A stretch of 64,000 bases of DNA, taken from contig JADCAS010000003.1 in NCBI GenBank assembly GCA_020401865.1, forward strand, positions 77,000 through 140,999, read 5' to 3'. Source of the stretch: Phenylobacterium sp. (GTDB taxonomy: Bacteria > Pseudomonadota > Alphaproteobacteria > Caulobacterales > Caulobacteraceae). The position numbers were made by a program, and so were the translations under genes. Positions 17,552 through 27,569 of the stretch are shown piece by piece. The notes under the pieces were generated by a model, which saw only the letters and a list, made by a program, of their open reading frames with translations, did not search any database and had not been told where the DNA came from. The first letter of the stretch is position 1. Every line of letters starts with the position of its first letter.

Positions 17552-18856
17552 TCAAGCCAGTTCGAAGCGGACGGGAAGGGTCTTGGGCCCGTTCACGAAA
17601 ACCGCCTGGCTCATAGCCGGTTCGCCGTCGAGCTCCAGGGACTTCAGGCGCGGGATCAGCTCTTCCCAGAGGATGCGCATCTCCATCTTTGCCAGGTGTT
17701 GTCCCAGGCAAAGATGGGCGCCGTATCCGAAGGCCAGGTGCTTGTTGGGCGAGCGATCCACCTTGAAGTCGTGGGGATCATCGAACACCGACTCGTCCCG
17801 GTTGCCTGAGGCGTAGCAGAGCATCAGCCAGTCGCCCTTGGACATGGCCCGGCCGCCGACCTCTGTATCGGCGGCCACGGTGCGCATGAAGGTCTTCACC
17901 GGGGTGGTCCAGCGAATAGACTCGTCCACCAGGCCCGGAATCAACGACGGGTCGGACTTGAGCTTGGCGAGCTCGTGCGGCCTCTCGGCCAGGGCCCAGA
18001 AGGCGCCAGCCGTCGAGGAGGAAGTGGTGTCGTGCCCGGCCGTGGCGACGATGATGTAGTAGCTCATCGCCTCAAGCTCGGAGATCGGGCGACCGTCGAT
18101 CTGGGCGTTGGCGATGACGCTGGCCAGGTCCTTCCGGGGCGTCGCCCGTCGATCGGCGGACAGGGCGTTGAAGTAGTTGAAGAAATCGGTGATGACGCCC
18201 ATGTCCAGGGGGCGGCCGGGCTCCACCGCGGCGACGCGGGAGGTCTGGGCGCCCTCGCTGGACGCGCGGCCCAGCTCAGGGTCCGCGGCCCCGAACAGCT
18301 CCTGGGTCAGGGTCAGCATGCGCGGCTCATCGGCCTCGGGCACGCCGAGGATCTCCATCACCACATGCAGGGGGAAGTGCAGGGCCACTTCGCGGACGAA
18401 GTCGCAGCGTCCGCCCGTGGCGGCCATCTTGTCCACGGAAGCCCGGGCGATCTCGCGGATCCGCCCCTCCAGGCTGCGCAGGTTCTGCGGCATGAACCAG
18501 GCCTGGGTCAGGGCGCGATACTTGGGGTGGTCGGGCGCATCCATGTGGATGAGCGTGCGCAGGAGGTGTGGGCTGCCGCCCATCATCTCGCGGATCCGGG
18601 CGTCAGCCTCCTGGCTGACCAGGGTCGGGGACTTGTCGCCGTTCAGGAACAGATCGTTCTGCCGGCTGATCTCCAGGATGTCCGCATGACGGGTGACCAC
18701 CCAGAAGGGGTCCACACCTTCGACCTCGGCGCGGCCGAGGGGCTGGTTCGCCCTGAGCCAGTCATAGGTCTGGAAGACCCGACCGTCCGCATAGGCGACA
18801 GGGTCCACGAGAGTCTGAGCGTAGGCGTCCGGTATCCTCACGTCGGCATGGGGCAT
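17552..18856 (-). CDS. cytochrome P450
   Basis: This 434-residue soluble bacterial P450 carries out NAD(P)H-dependent monooxygenation through ferredoxin. The haem-binding loop is FGYGAHLCLG with Cys383. The I-helix oxygen-binding motif is AGHDTTS, and the K-helix ExxR is ESIR. The ATG at 18856 gives MPHADVRIPD, the usual N-terminus of alphaproteobacterial CYP enzymes acting on terpenoid, steroid or fatty substrates. No ferredoxin or reductase gene is adjacent, so redox partners must come from elsewhere. Gene order suggests cotranscription with the phosphotransferase and DUF6285 genes. Confidence 0.93.
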   Translation of the reverse strand: MPHADVRIPDAYAQTLVDPVAYADGRVFQTYDWLRANQPLGRAEVEGVDPFWVVTRHADILEISRQNDLFLNGDKSPTLVSQEADARIREMMGGSPHLLRTLIHMDAPDHPKYRALTQAWFMPQNLRSLEGRIREIARASVDKMAATGGRCDFVREVALHFPLHVVMEILGVPEADEPRMLTLTQELFGAADPELGRASSEGAQTSRVAAVEPGRPLDMGVITDFFNYFNALSADRRATPRKDLASVIANAQIDGRPISELEAMSYYIIVATAGHDTTSSSTAGAFWALAERPHELAKLKSDPSLIPGLVDESIRWTTPVKTFMRTVAADTEVGGRAMSKGDWLMLCYASGNRDESVFDDPHDFKVDRSPNKHLAFGYGAHLCLGQHLAKMEMRILWEELIPRLKSLELDGEPAMSQAVFVNGPKTLPVRFELA

Positions 18857-18999
18857 GCTGTTCTCCACGGGCACCGGCGGGAGGCGCCCGCCAAGTGTCG
18901 CCTTGTTCTGCTGCAACTGATACTGCCTGTCAGAAGGCGCCCGCAAGCGGCGCTTCCAAAACGAGAGATAGGCGGGCGCCGGCCCGTCAGGGAGAGCCC

Positions 19000-20085
19000 A
19001 TGCTGACCAAAGGCGACGATTTTCCGATCCACCAGACCCCCGAGCCGATCGCCTTCTCGGGAACCGACCGGAACTTCTACGACCGGTACTTCTTCAACGG
19101 CTATCAGCCTGACGGAACCGAGTTCTTCGCCGTCGCCTTCGGCGTCTATCCCCACCTGAACATCGCCGACGCCCACTTCTCGGTCATCCGGGACGGGGTG
19201 GAGCACTGCCTGCACGCCTCGCGCATCCTCAACATGGAGCGCATGGACATCTCGGCAGGCCCGATCCGGATCGAGGTCGTCGAGCCCCTTAAGGTCCTCC
19301 GGGTCGTGGTGGAGCCCAGCAACGGCATCGCCGCCGACCTGACCTTCGAGGGACGGTCCTTCCCGATCGAGGAGCCGCGCTTCATCTACCGCAACGGCCC
19401 CCGGGCCTTCATGGACTATACCCGGCTGACGGTGAACGTCCGGGTGTCCGGATGGATCGAGGTCGACGGGCTCCGCCGGGAGCTCGCGCCGGGCTCGGTC
19501 GGGACGCGGGACCGGTCCTGGGGCGTCCGGCCAGTCGGCGCCCCCGATGCCCAGCCCGTCGTCCCCAACCAGATCCCGAGCTTCTTCTGGCAGTGGACGC
19601 CGCTCAACTTCCCCGACCGAAGCGTCTTCTTCCACGTCAATGCGGACGCAGACGGGGAGGCCTGGAACACACGCGCCGTGATCCTGCCGGACGGCGCCGG
19701 CCCTGGCGGGGGGCGGCATACCGGCGAGGCGGCCATGGAGGATGTGGTCATGATCCCGGGGACACGGCACATCGCCTCGGCGACCTTGTCCATTCCCCTC
19801 GCCCAGGGATCGGCGAAGGTGGCCTTCCAACCCTTCCTGACCTTCCTGATGCGCGGCATCGGCTATGGGCATCCACAGTGGCGCCACGGCGGCTACAAGG
19901 GCGAGCTGGCGGTGGAGCGCGAGGACATCGACCTGTCGGGCGTGAACTATCTGAGCCCCGAGAACCTGCACATCCAGGCCTTGTCCCATGTGACCCTGAC
20001 CCTGCCCGGCGAGGCTCCGGTCCGGGGCATGGGGGTCTTCGAACAGCTCATCCTCGGGCCCTACAGGCCCTACGGCTTCGGCTGA
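19000..20085 (+). CDS. hypothetical protein, beta-rich, 361 aa
   Basis: This soluble protein has no signal peptide, begins at an ATG with GGAGAG upstream, and diverges from the P450. The sequence is rich in predicted beta strands and aromatic residues (NFYDRYFFNGYQ, FFWQWTPLNF, GTRDRSWGVR). The DRSWG segment and overall layout recall lipocalin-like proteins related to hydroxyneurosporene synthase/AttH and DUF7064/7065 proteins found with acyl-CoA and P450 genes. That relation is by eye only. A role in binding or converting a hydrophobic substrate of the neighbouring catabolic genes would fit but is not shown. Confidence 0.75.
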   Translation: MLTKGDDFPIHQTPEPIAFSGTDRNFYDRYFFNGYQPDGTEFFAVAFGVYPHLNIADAHFSVIRDGVEHCLHASRILNMERMDISAGPIRIEVVEPLKVLRVVVEPSNGIAADLTFEGRSFPIEEPRFIYRNGPRAFMDYTRLTVNVRVSGWIEVDGLRRELAPGSVGTRDRSWGVRPVGAPDAQPVVPNQIPSFFWQWTPLNFPDRSVFFHVNADADGEAWNTRAVILPDGAGPGGGRHTGEAAMEDVVMIPGTRHIASATLSIPLAQGSAKVAFQPFLTFLMRGIGYGHPQWRHGGYKGELAVEREDIDLSGVNYLSPENLHIQALSHVTLTLPGEAPVRGMGVFEQLILGPYRPYGFG

Positions 20086-20187
20086 CCCGCATTCGGCGCT
20101 TGCCCCGGCCCTCGCGCCACGGGCAAGCTACCGCCATTGTTTCCGGCGCCGGCGGGCATTCGCCGTCGATTCTGAAAGTTTGATGCT

Positions 20188-21150
20188 TTGACCTCTTCTC
20201 CGGATGCGGCCTTCGACGCCGCCCTTTCTCCCCACCTCGCCTCCGTCGAGGCCCTGACCTCGGGCCTGAACGGGGTGGGCTACATCGCCTCCCGCCGGAT
20301 CGCCACCGCCCTCTACATGGCGGTCAAGCTGCAGAAGCCGATCCTGGTGGAGGGCACGGCAGGCGTCGGCAAGACCGAACTGGCCCTGTCCACCGCCGCC
20401 CTCCTCGGTCTGCCGCTGATCCGGATGCAGTGTTACGAGGGCTTGGACGAGTCCAAAGCCCTTTATGAGTGGAAGTACGGCAAGCAACTCCTCTACACCC
20501 AGATCCTGAAGGATCGCATGGGAGAGGCCCTGTCGGATGCACCCAGCATGGACGCGGCCATGGACCGCCTCCACGGCATGGGCGACCTGTTCTTCTCGGA
20601 GCCCTTCCTGGAGCCCCGACCCCTGATGAAGGCCCTGCAGGAGCGCGCGGGCTGCGTCCTGCTGATCGACGAGATCGACAAGTCGGACGAGGCCTTCGAG
20701 GCCTTCCTTCTGGAGGTTCTGTCCGCCTACCAGGTCTCCATCCCCGAGATCGGCGTCCTCAAGGCGGAGACCCCGCCGATCGTCTTCCTGACCTCGAACA
20801 ATGTCCGCGACCTGGGGGACGCCCTGAAGCGGCGCTGCCTGCACCTGCACATCCCCCTGCCCGACGCCGCCCTCGAGCAGAGGATCGTCGCCAGCCGCGT
20901 ACCGGGGGTGGAGGAGCGGCTGAACCGACAGCTGGTGGGCTTCGTCCAGTCCCTCCGCGGCCTGGACCTGCGAAAGTCGCCGTCGATCTCGGAGACGGTG
21001 GACTGGGCCCGGGCCCTGATCCTGCTGAACGCCGGCGCCCTGGAGGGCGAGGTGGTCCGCGACACGCTGAACGTCCTTCTGAAGTTCGAGCAGGACATCG
21101 CGGCCGTGGAGCCCCAGATCGCCGAGCTCCTTCGCCAGCCGGCCGGCTGA
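20188..21150 (+). CDS. MoxR-family AAA+ ATPase (CoxD-like)
   Basis: This 320-residue AAA+ chaperone has Walker A GTAGVGKT (56-63) and Walker B VLLIDEID (156-163, Asp160-Glu161). A sensor-1 Asn lies in FLTSNN and an arginine finger in ALKRRCLH. MoxR ATPases work with VWA-domain partners to insert cofactors or remodel enzymes. CoxD matures the active site of CO dehydrogenase. The apparent start is a TTG at 20188 with only weak ribosome-binding potential. The VWA gene follows seven bases later, and the pair converges on a molybdenum hydroxylase pair. Confidence 0.9.
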   Translation: MTSSPDAAFDAALSPHLASVEALTSGLNGVGYIASRRIATALYMAVKLQKPILVEGTAGVGKTELALSTAALLGLPLIRMQCYEGLDESKALYEWKYGKQLLYTQILKDRMGEALSDAPSMDAAMDRLHGMGDLFFSEPFLEPRPLMKALQERAGCVLLIDEIDKSDEAFEAFLLEVLSAYQVSIPEIGVLKAETPPIVFLTSNNVRDLGDALKRRCLHLHIPLPDAALEQRIVASRVPGVEERLNRQLVGFVQSLRGLDLRKSPSISETVDWARALILLNAGALEGEVVRDTLNVLLKFEQDIAAVEPQIAELLRQPAG

Positions 21151-21157
21151 GGCGACG

Positions 21158-22522
21158 GTGCAGGCGGCCCTCGAGGATTTCTTCCGCGCCCTCCGGGCGG
21201 CGGATGTCCGGGTCTCCCCGGCGGAGGCGATCGACGCCCACCGGACCGTGGAGGTCGTCGGCTTCGCCGATCGGGAGCTCTTCCGCGACGCCCTCTGCGC
21301 CACCCTGGCAAAGTCCGGCGAGGAGGTGGCGCGCTTCGAGGCCGTGTTCGACACCTTCTTCGATCGCCGGAGCGACGCCGTGACCCCCGCGCCGCCCCCC
21401 GGCGGGACCGGTGGGGGCCCGATGGAGGGCCTGCCGCCGGAGGCCCGGGAGTCCGAGCTGGCCCGGATGCTCCTCGCCGGGGACGGCGCCGCCCTGGCCC
21501 AGGCCATGGAGGCCGCTGCAGAGCGCGCCGAGGTCTCCAGGATCCGCCTGTCGACCCAGAGGGCCCGGCTGACCCGCCGCCTGCTTGAGGAGATGGGCGT
21601 ATCGGAGATCGAGCGCATCCTGGCCGCCGCCCGGAGGCTTGGCGGACCCGGCGAGGCCGCCGCCGACCGGCTGGAGGCGGCCCGCAAGGCCCTGGCCGCC
21701 CAGGCCTCCGCCTATGTCGAGCGCCAGCATGAGCTCTACGCCGCCGGCAGCGGCAAGATGCTCCGCGAGGAGATGCTGGCCCGCAAGGCGCTGAACGCCG
21801 AGGGTGGGATTGATCCTGTCGACCTGGCCATGATGCAGGCCCTGGTCAAGCGCATGGCCAAGCGCCTGGCCGACCGCTACTCGCGCCGCCGGAACGTCGC
21901 CTGGACCGGCCACCTGGACGTCCGGCGCACCCTGCGAAAGTCCATGGGCTATGGCGGCATGCCCTTCGACATCGTCTTCAAGACCAAGAAGGTGGACAAG
22001 CCGTCCATCGTCGCCATCTGCGACGTCTCCAAGTCCGTGGCCGCCGCAGCCCAGTTCCTGCTGACCTTCCTCTATTCCCTGAACGAAGTCGTGGACCGCC
22101 TCGACGCCTTCGCCTTCTCCGGCCGGCTGATCAGCGTGAACAAGGTGCTGGACGACCACCCGGTGGAAACCGCCATCCTGGAGGTCCTCAAGCAGATCGG
22201 CTTCCAGCAGACTGACTATGGCAAGGCGCTGGAGGACTTCGCCGACCAGCACATGGACCGGATCGACCGCCACACGACGGTGATCCTCCTCGGCGACGCC
22301 CGGACGAACTACGCCAACCCCCGCCTCGACATCCTGGCCACCATCCAGCAGCGGTCACGGGCGGTGATCTGGCTGAACCCCGAGCCGGACAGCTACTGGA
22401 GCCAGGGCGACAGCGTCATGAACCGCTATGAGCGGTTCTGCCATGTGGCCAAGACCTGCAATACGCTCGGGCAGCTCGAGCGCATCATCGAGGACGTCCT
22501 GCGCACCTACATCCCGCACTGA
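21158..22522 (+). CDS. VWA-domain protein, CoxE-like
   Basis: This 454-residue partner of the MoxR ATPase starts at GTG 21158. The N-terminal half is helical and charged, with a Pro/Gly-rich linker around residues 68-85. The C-terminal half is a von Willebrand A domain with the MIDAS motif DVSKS (289-293). CoxE proteins act with CoxD in assembly of molybdenum-containing CO dehydrogenase, and related VWA proteins target MoxR chaperones to clients. It ends 12 bases from the convergent stop of the molybdenum-hydroxylase large subunit. Confidence 0.9.
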   Translation: MQAALEDFFRALRAADVRVSPAEAIDAHRTVEVVGFADRELFRDALCATLAKSGEEVARFEAVFDTFFDRRSDAVTPAPPPGGTGGGPMEGLPPEARESELARMLLAGDGAALAQAMEAAAERAEVSRIRLSTQRARLTRRLLEEMGVSEIERILAAARRLGGPGEAAADRLEAARKALAAQASAYVERQHELYAAGSGKMLREEMLARKALNAEGGIDPVDLAMMQALVKRMAKRLADRYSRRRNVAWTGHLDVRRTLRKSMGYGGMPFDIVFKTKKVDKPSIVAICDVSKSVAAAAQFLLTFLYSLNEVVDRLDAFAFSGRLISVNKVLDDHPVETAILEVLKQIGFQQTDYGKALEDFADQHMDRIDRHTTVILLGDARTNYANPRLDILATIQQRSRAVIWLNPEPDSYWSQGDSVMNRYERFCHVAKTCNTLGQLERIIEDVLRTYIPH

Positions 22523-22534
22523 CCCGGGGCGGGG

Positions 22535-24727
22535 TCAGCCGACCGCGAGCAGGGCCGGGTCCACGGGAAGCCGCCGGATGCGCTTTCCGGTCGCCGCGAA
22601 GATGGCGTTGCAGAGAGCCGGCGGCGCGGGCGGGAGGGCCGGCTCACCCAGCCCTGTCGGCGGGTTGTCCGAGAGGACGAAGTGCACGTCGACCGGCGGA
22701 GCCTCGTTGATGCGCATCAGACGGTAGCTGTCGAAATTACCCTGGACGACCGCACCGTTCTCCAGGGTGATCTCCTGGCCGAGAGCCCCAGACAGGCCAT
22801 CCAGGACAGAGCCCTGCACCTGCTGGATCGCGCCGGACGGATTGACGATCTGGCGGCCCACATCGCCCGCCACCCAGACCTTCTCGACCTTGATCTGACC
22901 GTCCTCGGCAACGCGCACCTGCACCACCTGGGCGAAGTACCCCATGTGGCTGAAGTGGAAGGCGACGCCCTGCCCCTGGCGCGGCGCCATCTTCGTCCGG
23001 CCCCAGCCGGAGACCTCGGCCACCTTCTTCAGCACCCCGCGCATGCGCGCCGCGTCGTAACCATCGCGTCCGGGGGTCCCGACCAGTCCGAAGTCGCCCA
23101 GGAGCTTCAGACGGAAGTCCACCGGATCGGCGCCGGCGGCGTGGGCCAGTTCGTCGATGAAGCCCTGCACCGCAAAGGAGATGGCGTTGGAGCCAGGCGC
23201 CCTCAGCGGTCCCGTCGGAACTGAAATGGGCAGGACGGAGAGGTTGTAACGGAAGTTGGGCGTGAACCGGGCCGGGAACTCCGTCGCCGCCATCGCCGCC
23301 GACCTGCCGGGCTGTCCGTCCCGGGATCCCGGGGTGATGAAGTGATCCTCCCAGGCGATGATCCGTCCCTGGGCGTCGAGGCCGCCCTTGAAGCGGTGCC
23401 AGCCCGCCGGGCGGTAGAAGCCGTGCCGCATGTCGTCTTCACGGGTCCAGATCAGCTTGACGGGCGCCCCGGCCTCGCGGGCGATCCAGGCCGCCTCGAC
23501 CATGTACTCATTGGACAGCCGGCGCCCGAAACCGCCCCCGGCCCGGATAATGTGGACGGTGATGTCTTCGGGCTTCAGGCCCAGGGTCTTGGCGACAAGC
23601 TGGCGACCGGGCTCCGGATTCTGGGTCGGCGCCCAGATCTCCATCTTTCCGTTCTGGAACCGGGCGGTACAGTTCTGGGGCTCCAGGTTCGCATGGGAGA
23701 TGTAGGGGTAGGCGTATTCGGCCTCGATCGTCTTTGAGGCCGACTTCAGCGCAGCGTCGACATCGCCATCATGACGGACGACCTTGTCGGCGGCGGACCG
23801 CGCCGAACCAGCCGCCATCTCCTCGAAACGGCGGCTGGACATCTGGCTCGCTTCGGAGGCCTTCCAGCGGGTGTTCAGTTTCTCGCGCGCCTTGAGGGCA
23901 CGCCACCAGCTGTCCGCCACGACGGCGACGCCGGGGGCAAGCGCTTCCAGACCGCCGGAGCCCTCGACCAGGAACGCCTTGCGCACGCCCTTCATCGCCC
24001 GGGCGGCGTCCAGGTCAGCCGACTCTACGCCCGCCCCGAAGACCGGGGCCTTCTCGAAGGTGGCGAACAGCATGCCAGGCAGGACGACGTCGATGCCGAA
24101 CAGAGGCTTGCCCGAGACAATGGCGGGCGTATCCACCTGCGGAGTGAACCGGCCAACAATGCGGTAGTCTGCGGGTTCCTTCAGTTTCAGCGTCTGCGGA
24201 TCCGGCGCAGTCAGTCCGCCGGCGGCGGCGGCCAGGGAACCGTAGTCCGCGGACCGACCCGAGGCCTTGTGGATGACCCGGCCCGGCTCCGTGGTGCAGG
24301 CCGAGGGCTCCACGCCCCAGGACTTGGCGGCGGCGGCGATCAGCAGGGCCCGAGCCGTCGCGCCGACCCGGCGCAACTCATCCCAGTGCAAGGGGATCGA
24401 GAGAGATCCGCCGGCGAACTGCCGCCCGAAAAGCACAGGATCGGAAACCGCCTGCAGGGTGCGAACCTTGTTCCAGTCCGCGTCCATCTCCTCGGCGATG
24501 ATCATGGGCATGGAGGTCTTGACCCCCTGCCCCACCTCCGGATTCTTGCTGACCACCTCGACCCAGCCATCCGGCCGGACGGTGACGTAGGTGTTGAGCT
24601 TGGCCGGGGCGGACTGAGCCGCCTCGCCCTTTCCAGCCAGGGCGAAGCCAAGGACCAGACCCCCGCCGCCGGCGACGAGCTGGATCACGTCGCGCCGCGA
24701 AGCGCCGGTTTGCGCACCATCCGCCAT
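22535..24727 (-). CDS. xanthine dehydrogenase family molybdopterin-binding subunit (IorB type), copy 2
   Basis: This 730-residue catalytic subunit is homologous to the one at 7102-9372. A twin-arginine signal ([15 protein letters not shown]) predicts export. AGGGFGRR is a cofactor-binding segment, and GLGEPALPP near the C-terminus contains the catalytic glutamate. It follows its 2Fe-2S partner with a gap of two bases. By eye it is clearly diverged from copy 1, so the two are probably paralogues with different substrates rather than a recent duplication. The nearby CoxD/CoxE-like genes may assist its maturation. Confidence 0.92.
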   Translation of the reverse strand: MADGAQTGASRRDVIQLVAGGGGLVLGFALAGKGEAAQSAPAKLNTYVTVRPDGWVEVVSKNPEVGQGVKTSMPMIIAEEMDADWNKVRTLQAVSDPVLFGRQFAGGSLSIPLHWDELRRVGATARALLIAAAAKSWGVEPSACTTEPGRVIHKASGRSADYGSLAAAAGGLTAPDPQTLKLKEPADYRIVGRFTPQVDTPAIVSGKPLFGIDVVLPGMLFATFEKAPVFGAGVESADLDAARAMKGVRKAFLVEGSGGLEALAPGVAVVADSWWRALKAREKLNTRWKASEASQMSSRRFEEMAAGSARSAADKVVRHDGDVDAALKSASKTIEAEYAYPYISHANLEPQNCTARFQNGKMEIWAPTQNPEPGRQLVAKTLGLKPEDITVHIIRAGGGFGRRLSNEYMVEAAWIAREAGAPVKLIWTREDDMRHGFYRPAGWHRFKGGLDAQGRIIAWEDHFITPGSRDGQPGRSAAMAATEFPARFTPNFRYNLSVLPISVPTGPLRAPGSNAISFAVQGFIDELAHAAGADPVDFRLKLLGDFGLVGTPGRDGYDAARMRGVLKKVAEVSGWGRTKMAPRQGQGVAFHFSHMGYFAQVVQVRVAEDGQIKVEKVWVAGDVGRQIVNPSGAIQQVQGSVLDGLSGALGQEITLENGAVVQGNFDSYRLMRINEAPPVDVHFVLSDNPPTGLGEPALPPAPPALCNAIFAATGKRIRRLPVDPALLAVG

Positions 24728-24729
24728 GA

Positions 24730-25197
24730 TCAGGCCTCCTCGGGCTGGCCGGAGGCCCGGCGCACGGCGGCGCGGATCCGGATGTAGGTGGCGCAGCGGC
24801 AGATATTTCCCGCCATGGCCGCATCGATCTCCTCGGCGTTGGGCCGGGGGTTGGCGGCCAGCAGGGCCGTGGCGGACATGATCTGGCCGGGTTGGCAGTA
24901 GCCGCACTGGGCGACATCCAGCTCTGACCAGGCCTTCTGGACCCGGGCGCCGACCTCATTGTCGCCGATTGCCTCGATCGTCGTCACCCGGCCCTTGCCC
25001 ACCGCGTCAATGGGAAGGGCGCAGGAGCGGACGGGGGCCCCATCGATGTGCACGGTGCAAGCGCCGCACTGGGCGATCCCGCAGCCGAACTTGGGTCCAA
25101 GTATGCCCAGGGTGTCCCGGAGAACCCAGAGCAGGGGTGTGTCCGGCTCAACGTCGACCCGACGTGTGCGACCGTTGACGCTGAGGGTGTAGGCCAT
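24730..25197 (-). CDS. (2Fe-2S)-binding subunit of a molybdenum hydroxylase (IorA type), copy 2
   Basis: This 155-residue electron-transfer subunit has the first cluster on Cys39, Cys44, Cys47 and Cys59 and the second on Cys98, Cys101, Cys133 and Cys135. It has no signal peptide and would be exported with the Tat-tagged large subunit. It is the first gene of the pair, and the large subunit begins two bases after its stop. Confidence 0.92.
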   Translation of the reverse strand: MAYTLSVNGRTRRVDVEPDTPLLWVLRDTLGILGPKFGCGIAQCGACTVHIDGAPVRSCALPIDAVGKGRVTTIEAIGDNEVGARVQKAWSELDVAQCGYCQPGQIMSATALLAANPRPNAEEIDAAMAGNICRCATYIRIRAAVRRASGQPEEA

Positions 25198-25263
25198 GCC
25201 CGCGCTCCATGTTCTCCCTGGAACTGATGTAGTCTGCGGGAGGGTTGAGCGCCAGTCGCCGGA

Positions 25264-25956
25264 CTACCGAATTACGACGACATGGTCGGGCAGTTCATTG
25301 GGATTGTCGCTGTCGCGCGGCGGGAAGTGCTCTGCAAGCACGCCGCCGCAAATCTCGACCGCGGCCTCGAATCCCTCCACCGCCCGCCCCGCCTTGACGC
25401 CCGCGATCAGTTTCGACATGGCCTCATCCCAGATCCCCGGGTCGACCCGCGAGGCGACGCCCTCGTCGGCGATGAGCTCAGCCATCCGTTCCCACTCGGA
25501 AACGAAGATCAGGACGCCTGTCCTCTCACGGGTCGCCTGAAGGTTCTTGGACAGAAACTGCTCGTAGGCCCGGCGCCGGACACGGTCGCGCTTCAGGCTG
25601 ACGGGAGTCAGCAGACGTCGCACGGGTGGCAGCCAGGCCACCATCAGGACCAGGAGGAACAGGAAGACCTGCAGCAGGATGACGCCCATCACCGCCTCCC
25701 GCGCTGCGACGCCGGCGGCGGCGCCCACGGCTGCAGCGGTCCAACCGCCCTGGATGAGGCCTGGCACGGTGACATGTATGCCCCCCGCAAGGAGCAGTAT
25801 CGGCGCCGCCAGGGCCGCAAAGGCCGCCACGGCCAGGGGCGTCTCCCGGTAGTCGCCACAGTCCGGGGCGACAATGCAGAAGATTTCCCCCCGGGTGGCC
25901 GCCTCGGCGCGGGCCACTGCAGCCGCCACACGTTCGCGGTCTCCGTCCGTCAGCAT
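25264..25956 (-). CDS. TPM-domain membrane protein, second TPM gene of a LemA operon
   Basis: This 230-residue protein opens with a short TPM-like segment (MLTDGDRERVAAAVARAEAA, then TRGEIFCIVAPDCGDYR). Three or more hydrophobic helices follow (about 42-60, 68-82, 88-110), then a cytoplasmic-looking TPM continuation with RTGVLIFVSEWERMAELIADEGV. It resembles the TPM_phosphatase/YgcG-related proteins usually encoded next to LemA. It starts one base after the stop of the first TPM gene. Proposed roles are in envelope maintenance or photosystem-II-like repair in plants; in bacteria the function is poorly defined. Confidence 0.8.
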   Translation of the reverse strand: MLTDGDRERVAAAVARAEAATRGEIFCIVAPDCGDYRETPLAVAAFAALAAPILLLAGGIHVTVPGLIQGGWTAAAVGAAAGVAAREAVMGVILLQVFLFLLVLMVAWLPPVRRLLTPVSLKRDRVRRRAYEQFLSKNLQATRERTGVLIFVSEWERMAELIADEGVASRVDPGIWDEAMSKLIAGVKAGRAVEGFEAAVEICGGVLAEHFPPRDSDNPNELPDHVVVIR

Positions 25957-25957
25957 G

Positions 25958-26809
25958 TCACCAGCTCCCCGAAGATCCGCCGCCACCAAACCCGCCGCCG
26001 CCGCCGCCGAACCCCCCGCCTCCGAAACCACCGCCGCCGCGACCCCAGCCGCCAAGGGGCGGCAGGATCACCGGGCCGCCCAGCCCGGCGCGCCGGAAGG
26101 CCCGCGCGGACCGGCCGCCGCCGCGCATAACCGCCACGAGAACCCACAGGATGAGGGCCAGGACGATAAGCGTCACGAGGGGAGAACCCCCACCCTCCTG
26201 GGCCGCCGTCTCGGCCTTCTTGACGTTCGCCCTCGCCTCACCCTCAGGCAGGGCCAGCTGGTCGGCTATGGCCGCAGCGCCCGCAAGGATGCCGCCCTCC
26301 ATGTCGCCCCTGCGGAAGGCGGGAACGATCTGGGTCTGGATGATGACCGAGCTCAGGCTGTCGGTGAGCACGGGCTCAAGCCCGTAGCCCACCTCCACAC
26401 GGACCCGGCGGTCATTGGGGGCGACGATCAGGAGGACCCCGTCGTCACGCTTGGCGTCGCCGATACCCCAGGCGCGCCCCAGCTGGTAGCCGTAGTCCTC
26501 GATGGGATAGCCCTGCAGATCGGGAAGGGTGGCCACCACCATCTGCCGGCCCGTGGAGTCCTCCAGGGCCTTCAGACGGGCGTCGAGCGTCCGCTCCGCC
26601 TCGGGCGACAGGAGGTTCGCCTGGTCCACCACACGGCCAGTGAGGGCCGGGAAGGTCGGCGCCGCCAGGGCCGCTCCCGGAACCAGGAGGGCCCCCGGAA
26701 CCAGGAGGGCGAGGGCCATCCCGATCCAGGCGAGCCGGAGGCCGGCCCGGCGGAGGATGTCTCCGGGGGCCGCGGCGGCTCTCGCGGCCGGAGCCCTCAG
26801 GCGCATCAT
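25958..26809 (-). CDS. TPM-domain protein with Gly-rich C-terminus (YgcG family)
   Basis: This 283-residue protein has a long N-terminal signal or anchor, an extracytoplasmic TPM domain (about 50-190, starting LTGRVVDQANLLS), one membrane helix (about 208-228) and a C-terminal tail dominated by Gly-Gly-Phe repeats ending in SSGSW, typical of YgcG proteins. Tandem ATG codons at 26809 and 26806 overlap the LemA stop. An 18-base tandem duplication (26676-26711) encodes LLVPGA twice in the signal peptide. The operon lemA-tpm-tpm suggests a membrane complex. Confidence 0.87.
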   Translation of the reverse strand: MMRLRAPAARAAAAPGDILRRAGLRLAWIGMALALLVPGALLVPGAALAAPTFPALTGRVVDQANLLSPEAERTLDARLKALEDSTGRQMVVATLPDLQGYPIEDYGYQLGRAWGIGDAKRDDGVLLIVAPNDRRVRVEVGYGLEPVLTDSLSSVIIQTQIVPAFRRGDMEGGILAGAAAIADQLALPEGEARANVKKAETAAQEGGGSPLVTLIVLALILWVLVAVMRGGGRSARAFRRAGLGGPVILPPLGGWGRGGGGFGGGGFGGGGGGFGGGGSSGSW

Positions 26810-27462
26810 TGGGCCGGCGCAGGCGCGGGCGTTGCGGCGACGGAGGGCGCCGCTGGCGCGGCCGGGCTGAAGCTGACCGACGGGGCCGCCTGGGCGGCCT
26901 CGGAGGCTGCGAACAGCTGCATCGGCTTCGAGTTGCGGTGGACCACCGTCCAGAAGGAGTTCGGGAAGGTCTTGAACTCGAGGTTGTAGCTGCGAACGGC
27001 CTCGTTGTAGTCGCGGCGGGCGATGGCGATGCGGTTCTCCGTGCCCTCAAGCTGCGACTGCAGGGCCAGGAAGTTCTGGTTGGACTTCAGGTCCGGGTAG
27101 CGTTCCTGAATCATCATCAGGCGTCCAAGCACCCCGGAAAGCCGGTCCTGGGCGGCGGCATACTGCTGGAACTTCGCCGGGTCGGTCAGAGTCTCCGCAT
27201 CGATCTTGACCTGCGTGGCCGAGGCCCGCGCCTCTGTCACCTCGGTCAGGACGTTGCGTTCCTGGGCGGCGAAGCCCTTTACGGTCTCGACCAGGTTGGG
27301 GATCAGGTCCGCCCGGCGCTGGTACTGGTTCTGCACCTCCGCCCATTGGGCCTTGGCCGCCTCCTCCTTGGTGGGAATGGCGTTGACGCCGCAGGCGGCG
27401 AGAAAGAGGGGCGCCGCAGCGACGAGGAAAAGTCGCGAGAGGGTCTTGCGGGAGAAGGTCAC
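26806..27462 (-). CDS. LemA family lipoprotein
   Basis: This 218-residue LemA protein has a lipobox LAAC with Cys24 when started at the GTG at 27462, which has GGAG upstream. A longer start at 27537 would put about 25 residues before the signal peptide and seems less likely. The LemA core (YQRRADLIPNLVETVKGFA, then ERYPDLKSNQNFLALQSQLEGTENRI) forms the known four-helix bundle. A C-terminal Ala/Pro tail follows. LemA proteins are membrane-associated and usually linked to TPM proteins, as here. Confidence 0.92.
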   Translation of the reverse strand: MTFSRKTLSRLFLVAAAPLFLAACGVNAIPTKEEAAKAQWAEVQNQYQRRADLIPNLVETVKGFAAQERNVLTEVTEARASATQVKIDAETLTDPAKFQQYAAAQDRLSGVLGRLMMIQERYPDLKSNQNFLALQSQLEGTENRIAIARRDYNEAVRSYNLEFKTFPNSFWTVVHRNSKPMQLFAASEAAQAAPSVSFSPAAPAAPSVAATPAPAPAQ

Positions 27463-27569
27463 GTCGGAAGCTCCGGTCCGGGCGCCGCGCGGTCGCGGCC
27501 AGGGCCGGAAGATGGTCCTGATCGAAGGTTTCCGCAACGTCCGGTGACGTCCGGATGCCGCCGCAGCCT

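Noticed and set aside
20128-22273. Long minus-strand open frames opposite MoxR and CoxE-like genes
   Set aside because: They are shadows in GC-rich coding DNA. The plus strand has Walker and MIDAS motifs.
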